A DNA stretch of 51,287 nt from Phycisphaerales bacterium (GTDB taxonomy: Bacteria > Planctomycetota > Phycisphaerae > UBA1845 > UTPLA1). Positions 26,031 to 35,798 of this stretch are shown here, piece after piece. The stretch spans positions 1-51,287 of the forward strand of contig JAKSDK010000587.1 in assembly GCA_022360095.1 (NCBI GenBank), written 5' to 3'. Every line of letters starts with the position of its first letter. Within the stretch, counting starts at the first letter, position 1. The notes beneath the pieces are model-generated. The model ran no database searches and was not told the origin of the DNA. It saw nothing but the letters and a program-made list of their open reading frames with translations. The position numbers and the translations under genes are program-made.

Positions 26031-26645
26031 ATGATCGATTCTGAACCTGTTGTCTTTGTTGTCGATGACGACCCGGCGATGCGCGAGTCCGTTCGCTGGT
26101 TGATCGAGTCGGTTTCACTTAAGGCGGAAACTTATGATTCCGCGCAAGCATTCCTTGCTCATTTCCAACCCAGTCAATGGGGGTGCCTGGTTCTTGATGT
26201 GAGAATGCCCGGTATGGGCGGGCTGGAATTGCAAGAGAAGCTTGCCGAGCAGAATAGCTGTCTGCCGATCATCATCGTGACCGGCCACGGTGACGTGCCC
26301 ATGGCCGTTCGAGCCATGAAAACCGGCGCAGTGGATTTCATCGAGAAACCGTTCAGCGACCAAGGCCTTCTGGATCGAATCCAACAAGCGATCAGCCTAC
26401 ACCGTAAGTTGCTCGAAGATGCCAAGCAAAGGGCCGACATCAACAAACGAATTAAGCTGCTTTCACCACGAGAGCATGACGTGATGAGCATGGTCGTGGT
26501 GGGCAAGTCGAATAAGGTCATCGCCGCCGCCCTAGGCCTGAGTCCCAAGACGATCGAGGTCCACCGCGCGCGCGTCATGGAAAAGATGCAAGTCAAATCA
26601 CTTCCGGAATTGGTCAGATTGCATGTGAAAGTTCGTGATCATTGA
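26031..26645 (+). CDS. FixJ-type response regulator
   Basis: 204 aa. Receiver domain at residues 1-125 with acidic pocket VDDDP (D12, D13), phosphoacceptor-type Asp56 in LVLDVRMPG, VTGHG and KPF. A LuxR-type helix-turn-helix follows (about 140-200) with LSPREHDVM and SPKTIEVHRARVMEKM. This is the FixJ/TtrR class of transcription regulators, acting on DNA after phosphorylation. No histidine kinase gene is adjacent, so it is an orphan here and its target genes are unknown. Confidence 0.92.
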   Translation: MIDSEPVVFVVDDDPAMRESVRWLIESVSLKAETYDSAQAFLAHFQPSQWGCLVLDVRMPGMGGLELQEKLAEQNSCLPIIIVTGHGDVPMAVRAMKTGAVDFIEKPFSDQGLLDRIQQAISLHRKLLEDAKQRADINKRIKLLSPREHDVMSMVVVGKSNKVIAAALGLSPKTIEVHRARVMEKMQVKSLPELVRLHVKVRDH

Positions 26646-26884
26646 GTTCGGCTCAAATCGCACACCACGCCCTTCCCTGAACGCCGCCTTTCGGAAGTTC
26701 GAGCGCGGATGTGGCGACCGGTTTTTCGGTAACTCTATTTAGCCCTCCATGTTACAAACGCCCCAACCGCCGCGCGGTTGTTCTCGAAATAAAGTGCTTA
26801 TACAATCAATAATTTGATGATTCGACCGAATATATGTCGGCATAGGCGCATCACGCCGAACCTGATGCCGAAAGAAGATCAATC

Positions 26885-27388
26885 TTGGCGCTCATCAGAC
26901 TTCTTATTCTTGATCTCGACGGCGTAATGACCACCGGCGAATTGCCCTATACGGCTGCCGGCCAGGAAACGAAGGCCTTTTACGTCCAGGACGGCGGCGC
27001 CATCCGCCTCTGGCAATCTGCGGGGGGGAGCGTGGCCATCATCAGCGGCCGGGATTCGAAGGCGGTCATTGCACGAGCAAAAGACTTGGATATTCATCTC
27101 GTTATCCAAGGGGTGCCCGACAAGACTCCGGCCTATGAACGCGTGTGTCAGGAGGTCGGCGTGTCGGATAAGGAAGTCGGCGTGGTGGGCGATGACTTGC
27201 TGGACTTGGCCCTCTTGCGGCGATGTGGCTATCCCATCGCGGTCGCGAACGCAATCCCGCGCGTCAAGCGAGCCGCTCGGTACGTGACGCGCCGCGAAGG
27301 CGGCCAAGGCGCCGTCACGGAAGTTGTTGAAAGGCTATTAAGGTCCAACGGGACCTGGACCGATACGATGGCCCCCTGGCAAGTCTGA
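26885..27388 (+). CDS. kdsC: 3-deoxy-D-manno-octulosonate 8-phosphate phosphatase
   Basis: 167 aa, TTG start after AAGAAG. HAD fold of the small KdsC class: nucleophile motif LILDLDGVMTTG near the start, SGRDS in the middle, then GDDLLDLALL. It removes phosphate from Kdo-8-P in lipid A-Kdo synthesis, in the cytoplasm. The next gene begins 45 bp downstream and encodes an LptC/OstA-like protein; kdsC-lptC is the standard order in diderm LPS loci. Other kds/lpx genes are not in the window. Confidence 0.92.
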   Translation: MALIRLLILDLDGVMTTGELPYTAAGQETKAFYVQDGGAIRLWQSAGGSVAIISGRDSKAVIARAKDLDIHLVIQGVPDKTPAYERVCQEVGVSDKEVGVVGDDLLDLALLRRCGYPIAVANAIPRVKRAARYVTRREGGQGAVTEVVERLLRSNGTWTDTMAPWQV

Positions 27389-27432
27389 ACACCGGGATAT
27401 CCCGGATCATCGTGTTTTCAGGTGAAAAGAGC

Positions 27433-30400
27433 ATGCGCAAAAAAATCATTCTCGTAACGACGGCATTCCTGCTGACGGCCGGTGCCTATTTCCTGCTCTC
27501 CTATGGTGATCGCTCGTCGAATTCTGAAAAGAGCCATCGAGACCCCACCGAGGCCGTGCGGCGATTCGTCTCGCGCCCCACCTCTCAAAAAACGCAAACC
27601 ATCAGCGATTCCGAGCTGACATTCAGCCCCGGCGAAACGACGGTTGTTCGCGTCTACGACGACGTCACGGGCCGGAAGAAGTACCAGTTTACGGCCAAGA
27701 CCTGGGAGCCCATCGGCGATGAGGAATTTCATGTTACGGACCTGCGAATCCAGATCTTCATGCCGAGAGGCGAGATCACCTATATCTCCGCGGACGAGGC
27801 TGACATCACGGTCGCGCGAAAATCGAGAGGCGTGGAGGCCCAACGCGGCACGCTGACAGGCAATGTCGAGGTCATCATCGATCGCACCTCCGACGAGTGG
27901 CGTGCGGCGAATCCCGCCCTGGCCGCGCGCGACGCGCACCCCGACGACCTGATCCGCATCGATATGGAGTCTGCACGTTTTGATATGGATCGCGCCGAAC
28001 TGTTTTCAGATGGGGCGGTCACCGTGGATAGCCGCGAGGCCCGCATCGACGATGTCAATCACCTGATGGTCCAATGGGACCAGATCGACAATCGAATCGA
28101 AGTCTTGCGCTTCAAACAGGGCGGCAGGATGGTGCTGCGGACCGGAACGGATCTTGTCAGCTTTTCCCTTCCCGGGAGCGAGCAGAAGAAACCTGAGAAG
28201 CGCGCCGTCGATGCCAATCGGCCCGAGGCGATGGCCATGGCCGGGAACAGCGCAAAGATTCCCAAAGCCCGGGCCAATGAACCTTTATCGATCGGCACGA
28301 TGTCTGCGGATGAGGCGGCAGGCGAGATTCGTTTCGAAGGCGGTCACGTCGCTGCCAATCGCCCCATTTCATTGAGCTCCAGCGACCAGCCCGTTGCGGC
28401 AAACGCGACTGGCGGCGGCGGCTCAGGCCTTCGCCCAACGGAGGTCGTCATCGAAGAGATGGAGGTCATGAAGAGCGAAGCGAGATCCGGTGTTGCTCTT
28501 GTCAAGGCCGATGATCTGGCACGGTCTGAACGAAAGAAGATCCATACGTACCGCGCTGTGTTCAGCAATGAGGTCGTTGTCCAACAAGTGAAAGGGGGCG
28601 TTGCTGACGGAGAATTGCAAGCACAGCAACTGGAGGTGCACTTCGATTTCGGAAGCCGACAAAGGCGCATGGTGACCGGTGAACCGTCCGTCGCGGCAAA
28701 CAGACCCGCCCAAAGGCTGCCTCGGGCCGGGGCCGACAAGAACAAAGTCGTGATACCCTCCACACCCGTTGAAGATGATGATGAGAACGAGGAAATCCAG
28801 ACCGAGATTATCTTGACCTGGAACGGACCATTGGAGATTCGCCCCATCCCGGCCGAGCCTGCGCGGCAAACCGGTAAACGCTTTGACGTCATCGCAACCG
28901 GCATGCCCATAAAAATAAAGAGTGAACAGGGTGACGCCGTTTGCGAACAATTGGTCTTTCGAAACGAGCGCAGACAGGCCTGGCTGTCAGGCAGTGAGCA
29001 GTTCCCCGCGGAATTGTCCGTCGGCGAAGCAAGGAAGCTCAGCGGTCGTGAAATTTTCTTTGACCAGAAGCGCGGCCTCGCGCACGTTGAAGGCGCCGGG
29101 CATATGACGGATTCACGAACTCGAGGCGCGGCAGGCGTGCTGGGTCGGGCCCGCCCATGGTCATCGGATAAGGTCAATATTCGATGGTCACAGAGTGTCG
29201 ACCTTGAAATCGGAAAACGTACCATTCGATCTGTCAATCCTGAAACCGGTGTGCTCGAAGAAAAAGAGAAGGAATATCTGCGGCGAGCGTGGTTTCATGG
29301 GGATGTCTATTTTGAGCGAGGCGACGAGGAGCTCAACGCCGATGAAGTCGCAGCCACCTTTTTCTACCCGAAATCCGATGACGCGGTCGCGGACCACATT
29401 GAGTTTCTCAATATGGAGGGCAACGTTCGGCTGATCAGGGACAATGAGCTTATCCAGGCCGCGCTTCTCGATGTTGAGATGATCGTGTCTCCCGAAGGCC
29501 GTAATCTCCCGCGGCTGATCGAAGCCGTCGGAGACATTCTGGTCCAGGACCCCAAACACAATCTCAAAATCAGCCGAGCGGAATCGATGACCGCGATTAT
29601 CCGCGACGGAAACGAGCTGACTCGTGCCTCGATCGTCAGTTCGGATCCGAGCATACTCGCGCGAGCTCGTCACAAAGACATGGCCATCCACGGGCATCGC
29701 ATCGAGATCGATATGGATCGACAGGCCATGGATGTCCCGGGGCCCGGCAAATCCTGGATGGTGACGCGCAAGAGCTTCGGTGGCCAGCGTTTGAAGAAAC
29801 CCACGGTCGTTAAAACAACGTGGTCCGGCAAGATGCAACTTCGATTGGAACAGGACTATGGCGTGTTCCTGGACGACGTGCACTGCACTTCGGACGGGTT
29901 CGCCTTGAATTCCGACAAGCTGACCATCCGCTTTACGGAAGCTCCTGCGCAGACTGAGCAGAAAAAGAGCAAACCTGATTTCCTGGATCGTTTCAGCCTG
30001 GGCGCAATCATCGGTGATCGCGCCGAATTGGAACGCAGCGACCCGTTGACCGTGACACTCGATCAAAAGCGGCCGACCTACATCGTGGCCGAAGGCAACG
30101 CCGAAGTAATCAACAGCAACCACGCGCCCGAAACTCCCGAAGGCGAAGAGGGAAGACTTCTCAGCCGGATCAGTATCGTCGGTCACCAGATTGTTGCCGA
30201 TCTGGAACGCGAACAGATGTCGGTCCCCTGCCAGGGCAAACTGTTGATCGAAGATTATCAATTCGATGAGTTGGGTGCGTCTCGGCGTCGCTTGAGTTCG
30301 CCGCGTGTGAGCGGCCCCCTGATGAGCTCCATGCGAAGCGAAGGCCCCAGCCAGACGTTCGTCGGGTGGGAGAACTCGATGGACTTCTTCGTCGACCGCG

Positions 30401-30870
30401 CGCTCGTCGTCTTCGACAGAAACGTGACCATGACGCACCGAAGCGGAAAACAGATGGTCAAGAAAAAAGAGTTGGCAGCAGCCATGAAGCTGGACGAGTC
30501 CGCGCTTGACCATCTCGGTGCCGGCCGCAGAGCGAAACTCACATGCGGCAATTTGCTGCTTGAATTCCGCAACGCCACATCGTCGAAATCGGGTACTGAT
30601 GTTCGTGCCACGGATCTCGAACGATTGATCGCTCGCAGAGCCGTCCATCTAAAAGAGGGAACCAAGAGCTTGATGGGCGAGTATCTTCAATATCTGAATG
30701 ATACGAATGAAATCCGGCTTGAAGGCAGTGGCACCACTCAAGCACGCCTTTTCGACGAGGACGAGAGCAGCCAGCGTCTCGGTATGTTGCGCGCGCCTTT
30801 GGTGATCTGGAATCGCAAGACCAACAAAATCGACGCGCCAGGGGCAACGATCCGCACAAGCAGCCGTTAA
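27433..30870 (+). CDS. giant LptC/OstA-like LPS-transport protein, 1145 aa
   Basis: The start is the ATG at 27433; the upstream GTG at 27412 is less likely. One membrane helix (about residues 4-21) leaves nearly all of the chain in the periplasm. It shows several beta-taco-like stretches with DELTFSPGET-type, EITYISADEADITV, YFERGDEELNADEVAATF and HLKEGTKSLMGEYLQYL patterns; LptC and LptA/OstA proteins share such folds. Normal LptC is about 190 aa and LptA about 180, so this protein looks like a fused bridge. Low-complexity linkers occur near 255-275 and 420-450. It follows kdsC in the usual lptC position; lptA and lptB are not downstream. Function by position and fold; not certain. Confidence 0.72.
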   Translation: MRKKIILVTTAFLLTAGAYFLLSYGDRSSNSEKSHRDPTEAVRRFVSRPTSQKTQTISDSELTFSPGETTVVRVYDDVTGRKKYQFTAKTWEPIGDEEFHVTDLRIQIFMPRGEITYISADEADITVARKSRGVEAQRGTLTGNVEVIIDRTSDEWRAANPALAARDAHPDDLIRIDMESARFDMDRAELFSDGAVTVDSREARIDDVNHLMVQWDQIDNRIEVLRFKQGGRMVLRTGTDLVSFSLPGSEQKKPEKRAVDANRPEAMAMAGNSAKIPKARANEPLSIGTMSADEAAGEIRFEGGHVAANRPISLSSSDQPVAANATGGGGSGLRPTEVVIEEMEVMKSEARSGVALVKADDLARSERKKIHTYRAVFSNEVVVQQVKGGVADGELQAQQLEVHFDFGSRQRRMVTGEPSVAANRPAQRLPRAGADKNKVVIPSTPVEDDDENEEIQTEIILTWNGPLEIRPIPAEPARQTGKRFDVIATGMPIKIKSEQGDAVCEQLVFRNERRQAWLSGSEQFPAELSVGEARKLSGREIFFDQKRGLAHVEGAGHMTDSRTRGAAGVLGRARPWSSDKVNIRWSQSVDLEIGKRTIRSVNPETGVLEEKEKEYLRRAWFHGDVYFERGDEELNADEVAATFFYPKSDDAVADHIEFLNMEGNVRLIRDNELIQAALLDVEMIVSPEGRNLPRLIEAVGDILVQDPKHNLKISRAESMTAIIRDGNELTRASIVSSDPSILARARHKDMAIHGHRIEIDMDRQAMDVPGPGKSWMVTRKSFGGQRLKKPTVVKTTWSGKMQLRLEQDYGVFLDDVHCTSDGFALNSDKLTIRFTEAPAQTEQKKSKPDFLDRFSLGAIIGDRAELERSDPLTVTLDQKRPTYIVAEGNAEVINSNHAPETPEGEEGRLLSRISIVGHQIVADLEREQMSVPCQGKLLIEDYQFDELGASRRRLSSPRVSGPLMSSMRSEGPSQTFVGWENSMDFFVDRALVVFDRNVTMTHRSGKQMVKKKELAAAMKLDESALDHLGAGRRAKLTCGNLLLEFRNATSSKSGTDVRATDLERLIARRAVHLKEGTKSLMGEYLQYLNDTNEIRLEGSGTTQARLFDEDESSQRLGMLRAPLVIWNRKTNKIDAPGATIRTSSR

Positions 30871-31742
30871 CAGACCCTGAAGTAATCTCGTCGTTGTGAG
30901 TTCCTGAAATATGCCGGGAGACTGAATGGACCGTCCTATTTACGGCAAAAAAACTGCATAGACAGACTTGCTTTTGCCGGTCGAGCGGTAACAATTAAGA
31001 CGAGTGGCCAGTTTGAACGAGCACCGCTTTCAATGGTGCAACGACCCGCAAACAGGCCGTTTCGACCCGACAACTTGGTTGACACCCAATATTGCGTGAG
31101 CCATAATTATTCAGGCGCGAACAGCGCCATTATCAGGAACGATCTAACCTCGCACGTCTCCCATCGTTCCAGCTGATTGCCGAATCTCTGTCTTCAGGCT
31201 GTCAGCGCCAAGATCAATAGCGTAGGGAAAGAAGCAAGAGCGAGCCCTGAGGGTGCATGGCGATCATACGTCAATGCATCAATTCGTGGTCTTGAACGAA
31301 CCTACATGCAGGGGCTTCGTTTCCTTCGTGCAGGTGGTCGTGAAGCAGTGTACCACGACATTGTGGAGAATCGTGGAGTGGGGATTCTGCAATGTTGATC
31401 GGTCCTGCTTCGCGACCCCTGACAAGCTTCTGACAAAGTATTGGCGACTGCGGTTGATCGCGACGCACGGCGATAAAGACCGCAACGGATGAAAGGGTGG
31501 TTTTGCTTTTTCGATGATGCCGACGAACGGCGGCAGGCCTGAATCGCGACGCAAACGGTCGATCGTGCGACGTTGCAACACATCGCACATTCAACAGGCA
31601 CCGATGCTTTCCGGTGGGGGCGTAGGGCTAAGGCCGGCCGCCCGAAAAAGACGCTGAGGCGGAGGGGGGTGAGGCTCGGCGTCCCTTTTTCACGGCTGTG
31701 GTGGCAACGGGGGGGGCCACCACGGCTCTTGTTTTTGGGCAT
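30871..31742. other. long intergenic region, possible decayed sequence
   Basis: About 870 bp. No intact gene is supported. A plus-strand ORF at 31177-31398 contains MQGLRFLRAGGREAVYH-like residues that faintly recall the start of REP-associated Y1 transposases, but catalytic motifs are absent. The right end contains a GC-rich hairpin. Confidence 0.35.
31695..31726. terminator. GC-rich hairpin downstream of the isomerase-like gene
   Basis: An 11-bp stem (GCTGTGGTGGC with GCCACCACGGC, one G-T pair) around a G-rich loop. It is 17 bp beyond the minus-strand stop at 31743, but the T-rich tract is on the plus side, so it may be only a structural or partial terminator. Confidence 0.4.
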
Positions 31743-32531
31743 CTAGGCGATGAGTTCTTCAAACTGTTTCTTCGCCATAAGAAGGTCGGCAGCCCGAGAG
31801 GAACCACTTGTCCTTGACAGGACAATGTCCTGCTGAAATCCAGCTTCGGCCAATCCGCCGAGAAAAGGCGCCAATTGAAGATGGCCTTCCCCCTGAGGAA
31901 CCTCGTAGCCTGCTGCAGAAGCCGAACCCGCGACGGCATCGCGGGCGCGAACAAGGTGAACACGCCCGGCCAAAACATCTCCGACAAGATGAGGATCCTC
32001 TCCCCGCATAAGCATTGCGCCGGAATCGCAACAGGCCGAAATCGACGGACAGTTGAGCTTCCGCAGCATGTCACTCAATTCAGCGACACCGACGCCGGCG
32101 GTCTCGATCGCAACGTTGACCCCCAGGCGATCCGCGTCGGCGGCGAGTATTTCGAGCGCACCATAAATCCTCGTCGTTTCCGACTCGTCCTCACCCAATC
32201 GCCCTAACGATGTTGACACGACGGGCACCCGCAAGGCTGAAGACAACTCGATGATTCGACGCATGACTTCCAATCGACGTTCCCCTGAGGCGCCGTCGCC
32301 ATAGCCCGTGGCGTCGGCCGGACCACGCAGGCTTCCCAGACGGAGCCCCAAATCGGAAAGATGTCGGAGCAAATGTCGCCGACCGGTTCCGGTCAGTTCG
32401 GCAGGTGAGATCGGCCCCGCCGTCGCCTTGACGTCCACTGCACGAAACCCCAGGTCTCTCGCGTGATGAAGCGAAGCCTTGATCTCCAACTGGAGGTCGT
32501 CGACACACACGGACAATTGTGGGGATTTCAT
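31743..32531 (-). CDS. sugar phosphate isomerase/epimerase-like protein (TIM barrel)
   Basis: 262 aa. Xylose-isomerase-like/AP endonuclease 2 barrel: opening strand LSVCVDDLQ, then LGFRAVDVKA, LRVPVVSTSLG, LGVNVAIETAG, ISACCDSGAML and a late HLVRARDAV and QGEGHLQLAPFLGGL. The ELGH-type metal ligands seem largely kept (Glu in AIETAG, Asp in CCDSGA, Glu in the QGEGHL turn). It is a family of isomerases and epimerases acting on sugars or inositols; the substrate is not readable. Stands alone on the minus strand. Confidence 0.82.
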   Translation of the reverse strand: MKSPQLSVCVDDLQLEIKASLHHARDLGFRAVDVKATAGPISPAELTGTGRRHLLRHLSDLGLRLGSLRGPADATGYGDGASGERRLEVMRRIIELSSALRVPVVSTSLGRLGEDESETTRIYGALEILAADADRLGVNVAIETAGVGVAELSDMLRKLNCPSISACCDSGAMLMRGEDPHLVGDVLAGRVHLVRARDAVAGSASAAGYEVPQGEGHLQLAPFLGGLAEAGFQQDIVLSRTSGSSRAADLLMAKKQFEELIA

Positions 32532-32731
32532 CTTGGATCATCGCCTCAGGACGTCACATTTATTCCATTGGGTAGCGTTTTTCGGTCATCCCAAGCCCTC
32601 GTTTCGGACGCCCCCATCGTACTTGGTTCGATTTTGGAAAAACAGTACCATATGGGTTTCATCGTATGAGCCAGGAAAAATACCTCACATGATTTGAAAT
32701 GGAATCTACAAGAATCGTCAAGGAGAATAGG

Positions 32732-33160
32732 ATGCATCCGTTCAAAACTATCGTTTGCCTGTGCCTTGTTGTCGGATTGGTGTTCGCGGTTTCAGGCCTG
32801 GTTGCCGTTGCACAGCCCAAGCAGACCGCAAAGAAGAAAACCTCGAAGACCGCTTTCCGGCCCGTCCAATCCATTCACGACATGATGGAAGGACAACGAA
32901 AACTGTGGATTGAGATCAAAGAGGGGATTGTCGACAAGCAATGGAACGAAGCTGGCAAATCGGCCTGGATTTTGGCGGAGGTTGCGAACGTCAATCAGTA
33001 TCAGCATAAGAGTCCGGAGTACAAGGATCTCGCTCGGAAAATGTCAGCCGATTGCGTAAAGCTGGCAAAGCTGCTCAAGAAAAAGGACGAAAGCGGCGCC
33101 AAAAAGATGGTCAAGAAGGTCGGCGAGACATGCTCGGCCTGTCACGAACAATTCAAGTAA
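32732..33160 (+). CDS. periplasmic c-type cytochrome, class II-like
   Basis: 142 aa from the ATG with AAGGAG upstream; an earlier start at 32699 is unlikely. The signal peptide (about 1-28) is followed by a Lys-rich, mostly helical body and the heme-binding CSACH at residues 134-138 near the C-terminus. A C-terminal CxxCH on a four-helix body is typical of cytochrome c' and c556. A single heme is expected. Its redox partner is not in the window. Confidence 0.88.
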   Translation: MHPFKTIVCLCLVVGLVFAVSGLVAVAQPKQTAKKKTSKTAFRPVQSIHDMMEGQRKLWIEIKEGIVDKQWNEAGKSAWILAEVANVNQYQHKSPEYKDLARKMSADCVKLAKLLKKKDESGAKKMVKKVGETCSACHEQFK

Positions 33161-33175
33161 GAGAGAGACAAGACC

Positions 33176-34159
33176 TTAAGAGCCGGCGGCCTCTTCGCAA
33201 CGCTGCACCAGTTCGCTCAGCACACTGTTCTGGACTGGACAAAACTGGCCGCCGGTTGCCTTCGAGATCGGAGAAAGATCCTGATGAGCCGCCTGCCCCA
33301 GGGCGATCACGTGTGTCATTGCGCCGCTTTGTTCAGCGTGCTGAGTCAGCCGTTCAATTTCAGCCTGATCAATCGACTTTGAGAGCACCAGGAAAATCTG
33401 GTCGGCATGCCACTTTTGCGCAACGGCAAGCGCACCGGACAGATTCGTCGTGCCGCCCGCCAACCGCGGATGCAGGAAGGCGCTGGCGCCGGGAAAGCCG
33501 ATGACCGGCTCAAGAATCTCTCTCATTTCCAGTGAATTAGGGTCACTCACGGCTTGCACAATACCGTAGCGTCTTGCGCCGGGCTCGATTGCATCATTGA
33601 CGGTCGCCAGGATAGACGCCACGGGCTCAATGTAGGCCTCTGCCATCGTCAGATCACTGTCGACCACATAACCAATTCTCCCGCCATGAATCGGAATCCC
33701 GAAAAACGACGTCCGCGGATCGCCCGACAGGATGGCAAGACGAAGTTCATCGACCTCAGACTCCGAGCCACTACCCGAAAACAGTGATGAGCCAAAGCCG
33801 AACGAAAATGTGCCGCCTGAGTAGCCGGTCAACGTCCAGGCGGTAACGCCCAGGCCGATCGCACCGACAACCACCAAACAGGCGACGGCTCGAAATGTCG
33901 TGATACTGGCAACGAGTGGGTGTCTTGAAGAAGGAGAAGAAATACGGGCACCGGGTTTTTGACGTTTGTAGGCACGCCTCAGACTCCCGGCTAAGGGCGG
34001 TCGATCAGGACGAGTTTGCGGGCGAACGGCGGCAAACTGAGATTGCCGAGGCACCAGGACAAGACTGCGACAATACTGGCACCGACAATGCGCACCCTGA
34101 AATGCCTCATCCAAGAGAAGGTTCCGACCACAGCATTTACATCTCAGGCGCAGCGGCAT
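33176..34159 (-). CDS. zinc-ribbon membrane protein with VWA-like domain
   Basis: 327 aa from the ATG at 34159, which has a GGAGC site 8 nt upstream. Residues 7-30 hold two Cys pairs (CKCC and CQYC) that may bind zinc in the cytoplasm. A membrane helix (about 93-113) follows, then a Gly/Ser/Phe-rich linker. The rest resembles a VWA domain (IGYVVDSDLTMAEAY, GGTTNLSGALAVAQKW, DQIFLVLSK) but the metal-site motif is degenerate, so metal binding is doubtful. Planctomycetes encode many such proteins; role unknown. Convergent with the cytochrome gene. Confidence 0.75.
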   Translation of the reverse strand: MPLRLRCKCCGRNLLLDEAFQGAHCRCQYCRSLVLVPRQSQFAAVRPQTRPDRPPLAGSLRRAYKRQKPGARISSPSSRHPLVASITTFRAVACLVVVGAIGLGVTAWTLTGYSGGTFSFGFGSSLFSGSGSESEVDELRLAILSGDPRTSFFGIPIHGGRIGYVVDSDLTMAEAYIEPVASILATVNDAIEPGARRYGIVQAVSDPNSLEMREILEPVIGFPGASAFLHPRLAGGTTNLSGALAVAQKWHADQIFLVLSKSIDQAEIERLTQHAEQSGAMTHVIALGQAAHQDLSPISKATGGQFCPVQNSVLSELVQRCEEAAGS

Positions 34160-34295
34160 GACAACCGCTCCCAAAAGATACGTCCACCCGGCGCAGTATA
34201 GGTTCAGTTACACCGCCACTTCTCGCTCAATGCAGCAGATTGCTGCAAATCCCGATGTGATAAGTCATTACCGCTGGCGGCGAAAACTGCGCCTT

Positions 34296-35297
34296 TCAGT
34301 CCCGACTGTCCCAAATATACATGAATTTCGGTCTTCTTGTCCAGTCTAAAGGCAGATTAATGTTTAAGAGATTGATCGTTGATGATTCGCTCTGGGGCGA
34401 TCGAGCATAGAGATTGGGAGCCCAGGCGAGGGGACGGCGGTACATCACAACATGTGATTTCTTGATGCCCGCGAGCGCTCTGGCTCTTTCCACAGCCCCG
34501 TGGATCGTGTCGATCCGATCGATGAGGCCGGTCTCTAAAGCTTGAGGAGCCGTATAAACCCTTCCATCGGCCAATGTTAGGATCTCATCTCGGGTTAGGT
34601 CGGGACGGCCTGCCTCCACAACAGACAGGAAACCCTGATAAAAGCCGTCGATCATCGTCTGGAAAATCACACGCTCGTCCTTCTTCAGCTTCCGGAGCGG
34701 CGACCCGGCATCTTTGAATGGACCTGACTTGATGGCATCTGCGGAAATTCCCAACTTCAACATGGCCCCAGATAGATCGACCATTTGCATCACCACCCCG
34801 ATGGAGCCTGTCACGGTTGTTTTTTGCGCAATGATCTCATCCGCCGCACACGCGACGTAATACCCGCCGCTTGCTGCGACATCCTGAAAAAATGCGACCA
34901 CCGGCTTTCCAGACTTCTTCTTAAAAGCCAAAACCTCCTCATAAAGGATATCGCTCGCCGTCACGGATCCGCCCGGTGAGTTAATTCGGAGGACCACGGC
35001 CTTGACCCGTTTATCCGAGGCGGCCACTTGAAGTTGCTCCACAATGTGTGAGACGACGTGCTCCCCTTTTGAGAGCAAGCCGACCTCGCGCGCATTCATC
35101 AAAACGCCGCTCACGTCAATCACGGCGACCCGATCACGCACCCAACCGGGATGGCGATAGGTCACGCGCTCCTGAAGAGATTGGTCCGACGGAATGGGCG
35201 TCACTTTGAATCCGCCCCCCGGCGAACATGAGGCCACGAACAAGAAACTCGCAAGGACGGCGAATCGGGGCGTTCTCCGATAAATCTCCATACACAT
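34296..35297 (-). CDS. sppA: signal peptide peptidase SppA, lipoprotein form
   Basis: 333 aa, starting at the ATG with an AGGAG site; a longer in-frame start at 35339 is not supported. A hydrophobic start and VASC give a lipobox with Cys24. S49 protease domain: LRINSPGGSV, the Ser143 nucleophile in VAASGGYY, and Lys195 in SGPFKDAGSP, which together form the Ser-Lys dyad. This is the short single-domain SppA type. It degrades cleaved signal peptides in the membrane. The lipid anchor instead of a single helix is a modest departure from the E. coli form. Confidence 0.94.
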   Translation of the reverse strand: MCMEIYRRTPRFAVLASFLFVASCSPGGGFKVTPIPSDQSLQERVTYRHPGWVRDRVAVIDVSGVLMNAREVGLLSKGEHVVSHIVEQLQVAASDKRVKAVVLRINSPGGSVTASDILYEEVLAFKKKSGKPVVAFFQDVAASGGYYVACAADEIIAQKTTVTGSIGVVMQMVDLSGAMLKLGISADAIKSGPFKDAGSPLRKLKKDERVIFQTMIDGFYQGFLSVVEAGRPDLTRDEILTLADGRVYTAPQALETGLIDRIDTIHGAVERARALAGIKKSHVVMYRRPLAWAPNLYARSPQSESSTINLLNINLPLDWTRRPKFMYIWDSRD

Positions 35298-35798
35298 CAC
35301 GGATTCTCCTGTTTGGTTGGAAACTTGTTCTGAGCACACATGATCGCCAATCTAAGATCAGGAGCAAGGGCCACGTCATTTCAGACTCTCGGCGCGTGAT
35401 TTCAGCCCGAGTTTCCCAAATGCATTGCTCGTAACAGCAAGATTGGCACAAGGGTCGTCGCAACGTTTTCACGCCCCGCCGTCGCGACGACGTGAGCGTA
35501 GCGCGGAAGAAGCGTCGAACGGTGTGCCACGACCGTTCCGCAACCTTGATGACAAGCGACTCGTCAGGTAAAATGGCGAGCGGAGGGATCATACGTAGAA
35601 ATGCGGGCCTGACGGCAATCCGAGTTCTATTGGATCAGCACGCGTGAGCGCAACTGACCGTCTCTAAGGATTTGTTCTGCTCAGACCGCTTGGCCGCCGT
35701 ATCTCACCGCTAAAGGAATGTTGATTCAAACAAAATGGCCGTGCCCTCACGCCAGTGAAGTCTGTGACTCGCCGCATACGGAGAAGAGAGGTGGAGCC
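35298..35798. other. intergenic region upstream of the FG-GAP gene
   Basis: About 500 bp, with no gene recognised. It separates divergent genes, so promoters are expected. Its right end may include an alternative longer start at 35718 for the FG-GAP gene. Confidence 0.4.

Noticed and set aside
28344..30648. Long minus-strand ORFs opposite the OstA-like gene
   Set aside because: They are shadows of the long plus-strand gene; the plus strand has the ribosome site and family motifs.
31177..31398. REP-associated Y1 transposase remnant
   Set aside because: Only a short segment loosely resembles the start of the family; HUH and Tyr motifs are absent.
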